Positions 1-41,341 of a stretch of 64,000 nt of DNA are shown here, piece by piece. The stretch is from Certhia americana (Eukaryota; Chordata; Aves; Passeriformes; Certhiidae). The notes beneath the pieces were generated by a model. That model was not told the DNA's origin, searched no databases, and saw only the letters and a program-made list of their open reading frames with translations. The stretch spans positions 60,074,635-60,138,634 of the forward strand of contig CM031859.1 in the NCBI GenBank assembly GCA_018697195.1, written 5' to 3'. A program made the position numbers and the translations under genes. Positions within the stretch are counted from its first letter, which is position 1, and the number at the start of each line of letters is the position of its first letter.

Positions 1-880
1 TATTGTAATATCTAAGTGCCTTGGTAAATCAGAGTAATGCGAACAGTCAGAAAGAATAATATGCTGGAAATCACAATGTTTTTTATCTGCCTGTAACTTA
101 TTATATTAATCAAGGTATATAAATTAGAAGAATGCAAAATCATGTACATCTTGTTTTCACAACCCTTTAATTATTTTTTGAATTAGATATAACAGCTGTG
201 GTTAATGGCTCTGGAAACTGAAGCTCTGTTTCCATAGAACAGTAAAGTATACATCCTTCCCATTTGGAGAGAGATTAATTCAGTTGCCTGCTCATTCATT
301 TCCGACTGTTCAGATGAGAGTGCCAAAGAAATTTCCATTTGTGGTGATGATTATGGAAAGTTAGTATTTGCTGATTAAACCAAATTACTTCACAAAAGCT
401 GTCCCATGGCAGCTGGGGGCTGAAGTAAAAACACAAAATTCGGGCATCAGGAAAGACTGGAGAAGCACCAGCTCGGGCAGCAAATTGCTGGAAGATGTAT
501 CTTTTAAATTATGTGCCTGCCACCCGTGAACCGCAGCACAAACGCTAAGTGTCATCTACTGAATTGAAGCAGCCTCCTCACAGGCCGTTCTAAGGATCGA
601 AGAGAAAAATGTTTCCTTGTCAGGCTTTGGGGCACCTCTCTGCCCGGGAAGCCTCCACGGGCAAGTCGGCTGGAAGGAGCTGCAGAGCGATGTTACACTC
701 TGTCCCTCTTGGGAGGGCGAGGGAAGCTGAACCTGTGGTCGGAAGCAGGCGGGAAAGATAAACCCAGCACGCAGCCGAAGCCACCTCTGGAGCGGACTGG
801 CTGCAGCTCCAAGGCTCAGACCCGGCTGTGGATCCAGCAGACACCCTCAGGCCGCTCTCGGGCGAGGCTAACGGGGCAGC
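1..880. other. 5' flank of FUCA2, no gene seen
   Basis: AT-rich for the first 550 bases, then rising in GC towards the FUCA2 CpG island. I see no exon with splice sites and no recognisable repeat. By human synteny the next gene in this direction should be PHACTR2, which lies outside the window. Confidence 0.5.
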
Positions 881-1520
881 CGGGGGAGGAGCCGGCGGGG
901 CCCGGGGCGGGGGAAAGCACAGCGGGATGTCGTCCGAGCTAATTAATTCATTTTCTTAAAACCCTTAAATTCCAGGGGGCAGGCTGTGGTCGAGCAGCCA
1001 GATGGAGCGGTACCCATGGGGACGAGCCCTCGGGCAGCGGGAGAGGCGCGAAGGGGCGGCGATGCCGGCCGGATGCCGCCAGGGGCAGAGCCCGAGCCCA
1101 GCATTGGTGTGCGGCCGGCGGGCTCTGCGGGGCGGGGACAGCCCGAGCCCGCCCCGCCCGTGCCCTTGTTCCCTTCCCCAGCCCGGCCCGGCCCGCCGGT
1201 GTCCGTGTTCTCTTCCTTTCCTTTCCCCAGCCCGGCCCGGTCCGGCCGAGCAGCGCTGCGAGCCCCGTCCCGCAGAGCCGCGTCCGGCCCCGCTGCCGCC
1301 GCCATGCCGGGCCCGGGCGGCCGCGCCGCGCTGCTGCTGCTGCTGCAGCTGGGGCTCCCCGGGCTGCTGCAGGCCCGGCCCCGCTACCAGCCCACCTGGG
1401 GCTCGCTGGACGCCCGGCCGCTGCCCGCCTGGTTTGACGAGGCGAAGTTCGGCGTCTTCATGCACTGGGGCGTGTTCTCGGTGCCCAGCTTCGGCAGCGA
1501 GTGGTTCTGGTGAGCTGCAG
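880..1520 (+). promoter_or_regulatory. CpG island / promoter of FUCA2
   Basis: This stretch is strongly GC- and CpG-rich, unlike its flanks, and contains the first coding exon of FUCA2. A GC-box-like run (gccccgccc) lies at about 1151-1159. A short pyrimidine-plus-GC unit (ccccagcccggcccgg) occurs twice, around 1176 and 1226, like a small local duplication. No TATA box is obvious, which fits a housekeeping CpG promoter. The start ATG at 1304 sits in a strong Kozak context (gccgccATG). The transcription start cannot be placed from sequence alone. Confidence 0.7.
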
Positions 1521-4500
1521 GCAGAGCGTCCTGGTGGCGCCGGAGCGGCTGCGGCGGAGGGCTCTGCTTGGAAAGCAGCGCTGGGGGCAGGCGGGGATGG
1601 TGTGGTGTCCCCCTGTACAGCGGTGGTTTGGGTTGGAGCCCCTCTGCAGGCTGACCATGGAGCTCAGGGGTGCGGGAAGAGCTCTGTGTCCGTCAGAGGC
1701 CACGGACTCCATGGCGCCGTTTGCAGAGGAAGAGGAGTTTAAAGTGCTTCTGGTGTGTCTGAGCTCCTGTCTGCACAGCCCCCGAACTCCTTGGCTGAAG
1801 TGACTAAATTAAGCTGAGAGAAGTTCTTTGCAGCACAGTAGTGTTGGTGAGAGGTGGTTGGTGGAGTGGCCGAAAGAGACCTCTCCAGGACCATCTTGAA
1901 GAGATGTGTGAAGGGGTTTTCCCTTGGGGAACAGGCGTTTGGGATCTCCTAGCCTCTGCAGCAGCCTTGAACAGCTGCTGGAACACTGGGGAGCAGGAAC
2001 CCATTTCTGCCCTTACTTGGCAAGCAGTCTTGCTGTTTTCTTGTGCACATTTTGAGCTGCTGATGGCTTTCTTATATTTTTTTTTTCCGTTATTACTATT
2101 TTTCAGGAGTGCTTTGCCCTTAAGACAATTTAGGTTCTCTGATCCTTCAGGTAATTTTAGTTTAGAGGTTCAATGAAATATTTGTTTTGTGAGTGTTTGT
2201 TGGTTCAGGCCCTTTGGCCGTAGGGATGTTTTTGCTGTCACCTTTCTGTGCTCTACCAAGTACTTCCTGTGACACTTCAAGTGAGACACATTATTATTTA
2301 CAGTATGAAGATAAGGGTAGCTTTGTGGTGGAGCTGTGGTGAACCTTAATTACAACATTTGGAAAACAAACCAAACATTTATCTAATCAAACCAATGTTT
2401 TCTGACACCTGTTCTTTTCAGAATTAAGTTCAAACGTTTCAGCAGGTTTTTCATGCAGGCTACATTTAATAATAAATTACTTTTAGAGGAGCGGGACCCA
2501 AGTAAGTTTGGGTTCAAGCCTCACTCAGAGTGCTGTACTCTGATAGTGGTGTGCAGACTCAGGTTTGAGCATTTGGGTTTTGACCACAAAACTCTTTAAT
2601 TGCTTTTTGTATTCCTGTAATCTCCTGTCCCACAGCAGGTATGGGTTTATAGCTCTTCAGGGCTTTCTGACCACATGTGCAGGCAAATGACTGAGGTCCT
2701 GTATTAGCAGCTTCAAATGGAAGGTCATAAACTGTTATCACTCATCCTGTGTGCCTTCCCTCAGAGCTCCACAGCCTTGGTAAGGATGTTTCTGGAATCT
2801 AATCATGTCAGCATGGAAGCATTCATGTTAACAAACCATGTGACTGCAGGAGAGAAGCAAGGTTGTTACTCTTTAAGATATTACATACTTGGAAATCAGA
2901 GGATTTTTTTTGTCTGCTTTTATTTTTAAATATTTGTTTGTTTTGCTTTATTATTTCTTCTTTCCCTGGCTCTTTCAATGAGGAAAGCTGTCTCAGCCCC
3001 TTTCTTAAAAGGTTTTTTCCCTGTTGGCTGACAGATTGTATTGGTTTATGCTGAAGTGTTTTTGAGAGAGTTACAACTATATTCACACAGAACAGAGGTC
3101 AGAGTCTAGCTCAGGACAGGAGAGAGACACTAATTTCAAACACTCAAATTCTGGCCTGGTTTATTCCTTCATTTACAGTCTATTTTCATATATGCCTAAA
3201 TTTGCCAAGAGGATTTTTGCTGCTTGGTTTCATTCACAGAAAGGTGACAGAGGTGTATTTGTAAGCGTGTTGGTTTTGGTTGGTGGACATGCTGCCTTCT
3301 AGCAGGGTGCCTTTGCTTACAAGCCTCAGGTGTGCAGGGTCTGCAGTGACCTGGTCACAGCTCTCTCTGTCCCTGGGGCTGTGGACATTGTTGTGTAGAG
3401 GGCTTGGGACTGTCAGAGAGGTAAAGCTGATGATCCCCCCCTGTTTGTGGGTGTCAAGGGTAGAGCAGAGGTGCCTGGTGCCTGAGGTGTGAGACTTGAG
3501 GAGGTGAGTCATGTAAAATAGCAGGAAATGTAGTGTTTCTTGTGCTGCCTGAGCTGCTTACACAGACTGTCTGGTCCCTAGTACAGTTTTGAGATTTGGG
3601 TACTGACTGAGAATGTAATTTTTCCATTCTCAAAGTGTGGCTGCTTTTTTTCATTGCTTCAAATAAAATCCTGAGACCTTTCCAAAGTGGAGTGCAAAGA
3701 TGTAGAAGACGGATAAATAAGCTAGAAAAAAGGGAATCTTTGTAATCAATACTCTTCAATTTTGTCTTATTGCCAGTGTTGTATAACTCTAATGCTTCTA
3801 CCTTTGTGTTAAATAGGAGCTGACAATTTCAATTCTCTTTTCTTTGTCTAAAAACACATCAGCAGACATAGTTTGTTCTGTATTTCGTAGGTGGTACTGG
3901 CAGAAAGAAAAGAGAGAGCCCTATGTGAAATTTATGGACACAAATTACCCACCTGGCTTCAGCTATGAAGATTTTGGGCCTCTGTTTACAGCAGAATTCT
4001 TTGATCCCAACCAGTGGGCAGATATTCTGAAGGCTTCAGGAGCAAAATATGTTGTCTTAACTTCAAAACATCATGAGGGTAAGTGGAAGCTTTGTGAATG
4101 TTTAGTAATTGCTGCATTGTGTGATGCAAGCAGGTGCCTTTCCTGCCTTCTGAGAGACAGAGAAAGCCAGGGAGGGTTACCTGCCCCACCACAGCCAAGG
4201 AGGAAACAAAAGCTACCCAAGAAACGTGCAGGTGTTTTCCTGACTCTTACACAAAAGCTGTGGCCATGGAGTTTGCATAGGAGGAGCAATAGATTGTGCC
4301 ACTGTTCTCTTGCTGTGGGTAAGACAGCCTGAAGTAGTGATGGCAGCAGCTGATCTTCCTGCAGTGGCCATAGTTTATTTTTTTACTTCTGTGCAATTTA
4401 TTGCTGAGGGAACCATAAAAGTGAATTCTGCACTGTTTAACATTTGGAGAATTGCTGTGAGCAGGCAGTTAACAAACTCCCTTGGTTTCTCCAAGGAATA

Positions 4501-7500
4501 TAGGAACATGTTCCAGGAGTCAGCTTCAGATTTAGGAAGGTATATCTCTCCCTGATGTAGTTCACAGAAGCCAAAACCTTGAACCAGATCTGTAGCTTTA
4601 CAGGCACCTTTTTTTTTTTTTTTTTTAGCACTGTAATTGTAAGATGCTTTGCAGAGAAAAGCAAAGCAAAAGAAAGCTTCTGGAAGTAAATACAGTAGCA
4701 AAGAGTTTAAAATATTAAGATGTACTAAACATCTAATGAATGTTGTTGGTCTTTGTGAGATGTGGGTCCAAGACTGGCAGCTTTTGATGTGTTAGTTTTA
4801 ATCTCAGCTCTGGTGCACATCATTCTTGATCTTGATGATATTTGTGATGAAATTCCCAGTGACTTCAAAGAAGCAGGATTCATTTAGTCTGTCCAATAGC
4901 CTTGTGCATGAATTTTTAAGTTGCTTGGTCAGTACAATTGCATGTATCCAGGTCACAAAAATAGCACAAGATTTATTAGACAGTAAGTATAAAGGGGTTA
5001 GAAGGTGAGAGTGGAGCTCCTCTGTCAGTGATCTCAGTCTGCAGTACAGTAGTACTTGTAAGTGCTTGTGCTGGATTGATGGATGTCTGAAAGGTCAAAT
5101 CCCTCCTAATATTTAATCTTGATGTTTTAAAAGCTGTTTCAGGAGTTTTTGCCCTCTCCTTATACATGTATACAGTTGTTTATTGAGCTGTTATAAATAT
5201 CAAGGCACACAAAAAGTGACCATTTGCATAAGATGGAAACAGAGAAGAAGATAACAGTCTAAATAATAGCTTGGGCTTTCTGCAGCTGAAAAATGATTCT
5301 CTCTTCCACTTGCTGATTGCGTATTTAGAGTTCACATTTGATGTAAATGCCTCAAAAGCTGCTGTATTTCTGGTTAATTTCAGAGTCAGAGTTAGAGAAT
5401 ACCTTGTGTTGGAAGGGGCCTTAAAAGCCATCTAGTTAATTTAATTGGGACATATGAATGGATTAATATGAATTAATCTAGATGTAATTATACATATGAA
5501 TAATTAAAGAGAAGGAATAATTATCCTAAGCAGTACAGACCTGGAAAATATAAATGTATACACGTATGTATAAAAATCTGGTGTTCTGATGTTAAAACTA
5601 CTACCATTGTGCATAAACAGATTATAGGCACACTTTATCCCATGACAACAATATTATTACATTCATAATTTTTTATTTTATTTTTTGCAATGCTTCCAAC
5701 ACTTTCCAGAAAGAAGAACTGTAATTATTCTCTCCTCCATTCTTTCTTATCCTCTGATTTTTCTCTTTTTAGGCTTTACTTTGTGGGGGTCCAAATATTC
5801 TTGGAACTGGAATGCTGTTGATGTGGGACCAAAACGAGATCTTGTTGCTGAACTAGCAACATCTGTTAGAAACAGGACTGACTTGCATTTTGGGTTATAC
5901 CATTCCCTCTTTGAATGGTTCAATCCTCTCTTCCTTGAGGATGCCACCAATGCCTTTAAGACAAGAAAGTTTCCAACCAGCAAATCATTACCAGAACTCT
6001 ATGAGATTGTGACCAAGTACCAGCCAGAAATAATTTGGTCTGATGGAGATGGAAATGCTCCAGATACTTACTGGAACAGCACTGGTTTCTTGGCTTGGCT
6101 GTATAATGACAGGTACATAATGATGCTGGTGTAGCTCCTTATCTGAAATTCTTCCTTGTGTCTAGTTTTTCATTTTCTGTTTGTTTTGTGGAACCTGCTA
6201 CTTCTACTTAAGAGGACTTAATATTAATTCTCCTGAAATACAGAATCTAGATCTTTCCTAGAACTGTCAAAGCTGGCTTTAGAAAAAGACTGTTTTGTAT
6301 TTTTTAAACACACTTGCAAATTAATCATTTAAGATGGTATTGGCTATTCTGCTTAATCATAATTTTCCCTAAGTATTTGCTGTTGCACAGAAACACAGGA
6401 TAGCAGGACAATTTGAGAATATGGGTACATTGTTGTCATCACAGACTGAACATCTGGCAGTGGCTTTGAAGTGCAGCGTCATTTCTGGCAGAGCTCCTGT
6501 AAAAGTCTGGAACTTATTTCCTTAAGAAATTCTGATCTGAACCTTTTATTAGCAGAGCATGACAATAGAATTCCTGACATTTCACTTAGTCTTCTTGTGG
6601 TAAATAAATGGTACAGAAGTAATCCAAAATATTAGTTCCTGGGCGGGATGTGTGTGGGAAGGGATTATACTGGCTGTGACCGCATTTTATAGAACGAAAA
6701 TAATAGAAGTCCTCTGTTCCCAGCCCGGTGCGGGACACAGTAGTGACCAATGACCGCTGGGGAGCTGGCAGCATTTGTGCCCATGGTGGCTTCTACACCT
6801 GCAGTGACCGCTACAACCCTGGGCACCTCCTGCCCCACAAGTGGGAGAACTGCATGACCATCGACCGCAGCTCCTGGGGCTACCGCAGGGACGCGCGGCT
6901 CTCGGACTACCTCACCATCCAGGACTTGGTGAAGGTACCGTGGGCCACAGGCACTGCTGCCACTCCCCATTCTCTCTCCTGATTGTTGTATTGTGCTGCT
7001 TAACAGTTCGATTGTGTACCTGTTTTTATGAATAAGATGATTTTAATTCCATAGTGGATCTGTGAAATAAAAAATAATTTTGTTAATTTCCAGCCTAACG
7101 CTGGCAGGATGGAATATCCATGTAATTCTTAATTGTTCTCTTAGTCGGTTGTATGGAATGAATTTCTAGTAAAACTTCAGCCAGTTTCTTAGAAGGCGTT
7201 CCCTGTGAGTAACCTGGCCAAGGACTGATGCGGACAGTCTCATCATTACCTTTCCTAATAAGTTTCTCTCATAACTGTATATGCAAGCTGATGAGAAGCA
7301 GTTTCAGTTTCATAGCTCCCATTTAGGAACTCCTGCTGGAAGGCTACATCTTTTCCCCTTTACAGATTGAAATAGTTTATGACTCAGCAGTAGTGAGAAA
7401 CTTTCCTTACAGATATACAGGTAAACACTACCAGAAGCAGACAGCTGGTGTTGTTAGAACATTGATTGCCTTACTAGTTTGAGGTATTAAAAAAGATTTG

Positions 7501-10500
7501 AAGCTTAGGAAACCTGAATGCAAGGAAGACTGATCAGTCTTTCAGACTAACGCATTTAATTGCAAAGTTCAACTAGTGAGGGAAAAATTGTGTTTTGCAA
7601 GGACAGCACTAGAAACGGATTCGGATTAAGCAACAATTACCATCAGTTTCAAATTGATGTAAACTCTTTTCAGAGGCAGAAGGTTTGAATTAATTCAGCA
7701 GCTTGTCTCCAGCTGTTTGTTTCTCAGACTTATGCATCTCAGTCCATGATCTCTGGAGGACAGTATGGATGTGAACACAAATTTTATAGTTTTGTAGGAG
7801 GCTTCTTTGTGTTTTACAGATGTTTCAGATGTTTCTATAAAATAGGAAAAGATCAAACAGGAGGAAGGAGAAAGTTGCTTTTCTAAGATTCAATAAAGAT
7901 GAAGTAGCAACTATTTGCCTTAATTTCTCTGCACCACAGTAGAATATCTGTCCTATTAGTAAAACCCTCATGATATTCTTGCAGAAGTTAAAATGATAAA
8001 GAGTTGCAGGATCTGATTCTAGTGTAGATTCAGGCAGATGTATTGGTGCAAGAAGGTATTTGGGGCTGTTTTCGGACATAAAAATTGACAGCAGAGTTTT
8101 TGGTGTTTTTTATGGGAGCTTAAATTTTGTATTAACTTTTGGTATGAAGTCCAAAGTCTCCGCATGCAGCAGTAGCATAACTCATTTGGTTCATCATTCT
8201 GAAGCAGTAGAGCAGACTTTAGAAAATACTTCAAATATATGATTTCATTACTCATAACCATATGCTCTGTGTGTTTAAAAACACTTCAGCAACTTGCAGA
8301 AACGGTGTCTTGTGGAGGAAATCTCCTGATGAATATTGGGCCCACTCATGACGGCCGCATCCCTGTTGTGTTTGAGGAGCGGCTGCTGCAGGTGGGTGCA
8401 TGGCTGGAGGTCAACGGAGAGGCCATCTATGGAACAAAACCATGGAGAGCACAGAATGACACTGTCACACCTGGAGTCTGGTGAGTCTACTGAATCAAAA
8501 TGCAGGCTCTGGAAAGCAGCACCAGTGTGATGGGAAGCTTTGAAATCCCTAATGACTTGATGCTACAGAAATCACGGTCTTAGTTTGTGGGTAGTTAACG
8601 CATTAATGCCTTTGTTAGAGTAAGTAACTGCATCTGAAATGAATATAAAGCTGTAGGTAGAGGCTACCTACGGTTTTGGGATTATGCTGAGGCTGAAAGG
8701 AATGCTGCAGACATTTCTTTGGTGATTTTTTGCTTCTTAGTGTAGGCTCATCTGTCAGGTAATTCTGTTTGCTTCTAGTGGGCAACAGGAATGAAAAAAA
8801 AATCTGGAAATACAAGATTGCTATGAAATGTCTGAACAAAGGAATACACCATGTTACTCGATATTTAGAAAGAAATGGGAAGGTAATAACAATTGTTTGG
8901 TTGCTAAGTATGGCAAATCCCTGGCCTCCCCTCTGCCCTCGTAGCTTCTGTAGCTCCCTGTTACTTGTAGCTTCTGTAACACCTTCGTGATCCATTTGTC
9001 TTGACCCTTTTGTCTCAGTGAGTGTTTTTACTCCCATTCCCACTAAGATTTGGCCATCTGGCTTTAGCCTGGAGATGCTGAACTATTGACTGTTTAGTAA
9101 AATCCCTTTCAAGAGCAATAAAATACCGTAATTAAATGAAGGAAGGAAGGAGGGAGGAATATGTCAGGTGTATGCCACAAGATTACCAATGGCATAGTGA
9201 TGAAAATAGTATTTTTAAAAACCAGCGATGCAAGGTGGGAACTCTGTTGCTCATACTATTTTTAAATTCTTTTACTCTGCATGTTAGTGTATAGATGGGA
9301 ATTACCATGTTTTCCTGAATATAAAATTATCTGTTGATTCCCCATCCTGCAAATACCTCCTTCCTATATGGCTGAGTTGTTACAGTGTGCTAAATATACT
9401 ACAGATGTTTAATAGTTTAATAGTTTTTATTATATCTAGTTTGTTGAAACGAATTTTCAATGAACAGTGTATTATTAAAGGGCATAATTCGTCTGACAAG
9501 GTGGTTATGTGTGTGAAAATGTAATTAATCCTGACTTTTCTAATCCATTTTTCCAGTCTTGAAAGCACTCATATATCACTTCTAAGAATCTACAAGGAAA
9601 AGCTGACATGCCTTTTTGGTCCCCATTTCTAACCAGGTACACTTTCAGCCCTAAAGAAGGGAAAGTCAATGCTATCTTCCTTAGCTGGCCTGTCTCTGGG
9701 ATTCTGGAACTTGGTGAGCCACGAGCTAAGCTTGGAGAAACACAGGTAAAACACAGTGCGCGCGCACACACACACACCCTCCCCTCCTCCTAAGATGTGT
9801 CATGTTCCATCCTGTTTATTTAAGTTTCTGGCATTTTTGGGAATTCATAGCTCTTAGGACAGAATACTTTGGAAGAGACCCAGCAAAATGTTTTCTTTTT
9901 GGGACCTCCTTGTCATAGTCATCCCAGTGGGATGTTTCTTCTCCAACAAACCAAGTTAGACTGAGATGTTGCTGGGATATGTTTTGGCTTGCAAAGTTAG
10001 AGTCACAAAGAGGCCAAGGAGCAGGGGATAAAACTGTGCCACCCCTCCTATTTCCTGTGTAGACTCCTAACTCAGCATGACTTCTCTAAAAGTAGCTGTC
10101 CTCCTGACTTTGGTGATACTGGAGTTGCTGTAGCGGTGCAGTTGTTTGAAGCCAAAGCCTTACAGGAAGGGAATGTGCACAGAAGTTTTTGTTGCACAGG
10201 GAGGCTGAAGAGCAATCATTGTGACCCTAGATCTCATACCAAGCAGAGGTCAGAATGAGGACAGAGATGCCACACCTACACTGGCAAGTAGAAGTATGTG
10301 GGTATCAACTCTGTGAATTTAAGGGGACATTCACTTTGGTTTAGCTCTGCTCTGGTCCAATGCACTGCATGTCCATTAGCTGCTGAAATGCATTAGGAGT
10401 GCTTCTGGACTGCCCCTTCTGGTCTAGTTCCATATGAAAGTAGTCTGACTGGTGCCAAGACAGCTCCATGAAGACACAGTCATTTCAGAAGTGATGGAGA

Positions 10501-11206
10501 TGCCTCTGGAATTTTGGGGGGGCAGCTAGACTCTGTATGCACTATAAAGTACTGTTCCTCAGCAGCAGAGACTGATCTGCAGCTGCTCCAGCAGGTCATC
10601 AGCTGGTGTAACTGACAACATCATCCTGTTTGTGGTTTTTAGTTCTTCAGATCAGCTTTCTCTGAGATACCTGGCTACACTCTGTAAGAAACAGCCATGC
10701 TCATTCAAGTCTGTAAATTTCTCCATGGGAAACAGACAGTTTGGAAACGGGGGATGCAAAACTCTGTGGCTCCTAGATCCCTTAGACCTAAATCCCACCC
10801 CAAATGCTTCCAAAAGATGTTTATGTACCTTCCACAGCCCCAAGTACTTCTCAAGACCCGTCATAAGTAGCTTTTATACTTGCCTAGCTACTTGCAAATG
10901 TTTTCCCATTGCCTTTAGTAATTATCACTCATTTGGTTGGTAAGTGGCACTTAAAGATACTTGGTGAGTAAGGTAGTTATGGATCAGTATTTATTTTGTC
11001 AGTATTGCACTTACACATACTTTGAAAAGGTGCTGTTCTAACTATAGTGTGTGTTTCTATTTTAGGTGAAGCTGGCTGGGTACAAGGAACTGCTGAAATG
11101 GGTTGCCCTAGGAGAAAAGGGAATGGTTATTGCTCTACCTCAATTGACCCCTCAGCAATTGCCATGTCAGTGGGGCTGGACCTTACAACTGACTGACATA
11201 ATCTGA
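1304..11206 (+). CDS. FUCA2: Alpha-L-fucosidase 2 (plasma alpha-L-fucosidase), GH29, 7 coding exons
   Basis: Secreted/lysosomal glycosidase that removes terminal alpha-L-fucose from glycoproteins. Coding exons: 1304-1509, 3891-4078, 5773-6112, 6724-6934, 8290-8480, 9637-9745, 11066-11206. All introns are GT...AG and phases close to 461 residues plus TGA (human about 467). Residues 1-24 form a leucine-rich signal peptide ending LLQA. GH29 landmarks seen: FMHWG with His54, HHEG at 129-132, WSDGDG with the likely nucleophile Asp222 (nucleophile position known for the family), and [10 protein letters not shown] at about 324-333. N-glycosylation sequons lie at Asn165 (NRT), Asn233 (NST) and Asn371 (NDT). 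The C-terminal beta domain is encoded by exons 6-7. Start chosen at 1304: good Kozak context, signal peptide follows at once, no other start gives one. FUCA2 is preferred over FUCA1 on overall sequence similarity as recalled. No frameshift or missing key residue; it looks functional. Confidence 0.96.
4609..4626. repeat. Poly(T) tract in FUCA2 intron 2
   Basis: Eighteen uninterrupted T. No transposon is clearly attached to it. Confidence 0.8.
5384..5436 (-). mobile_element. Short CR1 LINE 3'-end remnant (FUCA2 intron 2)
   Basis: The stretch 'ttggaaggggccttaaaagccatc' style text matches the reverse complement of the CR1 3' untranslated end (ancestral sense: gatnnttaaggtcccttccaa). Only about 50 bases are recognisable, so this is a decayed tip of a truncated copy. 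Confidence 0.45.
9756..9787. repeat. Short (CG/CA)n dinucleotide tract in FUCA2 intron 6
   Basis: An alternating purine-pyrimidine run (gcgcgcacacacacacacc) begins 11 bases after the exon 6 donor site and is followed by a C/T-rich stretch. It is a simple repeat. Confidence 0.7.
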
Positions 11207-11285
11207 GCCTTACTCTGCTGGAGACCTGACATTTTGCTCTTTCTTATCACTGGTTTTAAACTTACTTGTTTGACTGAGAAAGACC

Positions 11286-11291
11286 AATAAA
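11286..11291 (+). terminator. FUCA2 polyadenylation signal AATAAA
   Basis: Canonical AATAAA lies 80 bases after the FUCA2 stop codon, which would give a short 3' UTR. It is the first such signal downstream of the gene. Further signals downstream could be used as alternatives. Confidence 0.6.
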
Positions 11292-11309
11292 TTCACTTTT
11301 TCTATGAGA

Positions 11310-12330
11310 GGTTGACTGTTATTAAAGAAGGGAATGGAACAAACTTCACAAAGTCTTCCACTAGATAATTGATCCTCTGCACACAGGTTGTTTCTCTAAA
11401 CTCATGTGAAATGCTGAGCAGCTACCTTGACCTCTACACTTGGCCAGAAAGTGACTAAACCAAGTTATTTGAAGAATGAGATCAGGGGTGAAACAGGCAC
11501 TAGACTTTTAGAGACAAAAGAAATAGTAAGGCTCAAGCTGGTGTTCAAATGCACGTAAGTCAGCTGTATACTGTCTTTAACGCAAGAAATTTACCTTCCA
11601 CAAAACTGCAGTTAAAACTGATGGTTTTGGAGAAAAGAATATACTTTTTCCAGGTGTGTTTAACCTAGTGGTAGCTGTTACCAGTTTCAGCTGAGTAGGG
11701 TAATGTCTGCAAGAACAGGTGTGTAAGGTTTAGGAATTCATCATAAATGCATACATGCAATGCATATGTACACCATCATTTCTCAGCATGTAAGTCATTA
11801 AGTAACTCCATCCATTACTGGGACACAGGTAACCTGGGAGAGGATTGGGGTTTTATATTTTGTATAATTTTACATGGGTAAAACTCATCTCTTGTTTACA
11901 GCCTGTGTTTATATGCAGTTACCAGGGTGACTTCTGTGGACTATTAAACAAAACATACTTCAGTGACTAACTCTTGAGAGAAAGAAAAAAAAAAATCAGG
12001 AGTTGCTAGGGATCTTGCAACTTTAGCAGAGAGACAATATTTTACGCAGAGGGTAGACTGCATCCAACTTGAAAAATTTCCAGACTCATCACGTGTCATG
12101 ATTTGTAGGGGCAGACACACAAGGTGAAACTTGCAAAGAAGAGAAGATAAAGGACAACAAAAATTTAAAAACATGAATTATTTGTTTCATTATGGAGATT
12201 GAAGGTTTATTTTCCCTGAGTAATGTCTGTAGTGGGTAAGTTCAATTTATTCTTTCAACTCTGTCATGATTTTTACTGATTGGCCAGGTCAGGTTCTTCT
12301 CTTCCCTGCTAGTAATGTTAATACACACAC
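11310..12330. other. Convergent spacer between FUCA2 and PEX3
   Basis: About 1 kb between the proposed poly(A) sites of two genes transcribed towards each other. I see no gene or recognisable transposon. Short, broken ORFs only. Confidence 0.5.
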
Positions 12331-12349
12331 AAATTATACATTAAAATAT

Positions 12350-12355
12350 TTTATT
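12350..12355 (-). terminator. Candidate PEX3 polyadenylation signal
   Basis: AATAAA on the minus strand (tttatt on +), about 710 bases past the PEX3 stop codon. Other minus-strand AATAAA copies occur nearby (around 12207 and 12245), so the site actually used is uncertain. Confidence 0.4.
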
Positions 12356-13061
12356 ACAATACAGACAATTGGGCTCAAAATTAATACAAATTAAGATAAA
12401 ATATTTACAAAGTAATGTGTACAGTGTAGCTGTTTGAACAGCATAAACGAGAATGTCTAAAAAACCACATTCCTTTAATATTAAGTAACAGAGAGAGCAG
12501 ACCCCCAGCTTGTTCAAGGGGAACATGCATCCATTCAGCCATTGCCAAAGGCTTTCTGAAGAGTGAGATTTTGGAACAAGATTTGTAAAGTTAAAGGGAA
12601 GAAGACTTACTTTATAGAAAGAAAAATCTTGGGGGGGCAGGGAAGAAGAAAAAAAAAAAGCATTATTTCATTTTGCTGTGCTGTGCTATTCTTAAATCAC
12701 TATCAGTTCTTCCCAAAACTTATACACCCCAGGCAAAAAAAGGAGTTTTTTAGTAATTTGCTGTAATGCTGCCACCAGCTGTCTTTTAGATGCAATGAAA
12801 ACAACCCAAGGAATTACCGAAGAGTTTAACCACTTTTTTTTAATAAAAAAGTCTTCACTGACAATGTTTCTTTCAACAAGAATATTTTTAATGGGTGAAA
12901 CATAATTTGGTTAGAAGAAAATACGGGCTTGCTCCCACTTTCCTCAGACTGTTCTTTTGGCTGGTCTGCCCCCCTACACCTTTATAAAATTAACTCAAAT
13001 CTCATCAGTAGTCACCAGGAATTTGTTATAAATATACCATCCATTTGTAAAAATGTGCAGG

Positions 13062-41239
<28,178 letters not shown>

Positions 41240-41335
41240 CCCTACCTTGGTGGGACACAGAAACTTACCAAATAATGATGTGTGAAGGTTTCCTTAGCAT
41301 GCTGCTACTTTAAAATGTGCAGTTAATCAAGCTAC

Positions 41336-41341
41336 AATAAA
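41336..41341 (+). terminator. ADAT2 polyadenylation signal AATAAA
   Basis: Canonical AATAAA 97 bases after the ADAT2 stop codon. A second AATAAA at 42055-42060 could give a longer 3' UTR of about 0.8 kb. Confidence 0.55.

Noticed and set aside
943..1742. Long overlapping ORFs on both strands (120-246 codons) in the FUCA2 CpG island
   Set aside because: They are Pro/Arg/Gly/Ala-rich translations of GC-rich DNA in frames other than FUCA2 and have no recognisable domain.
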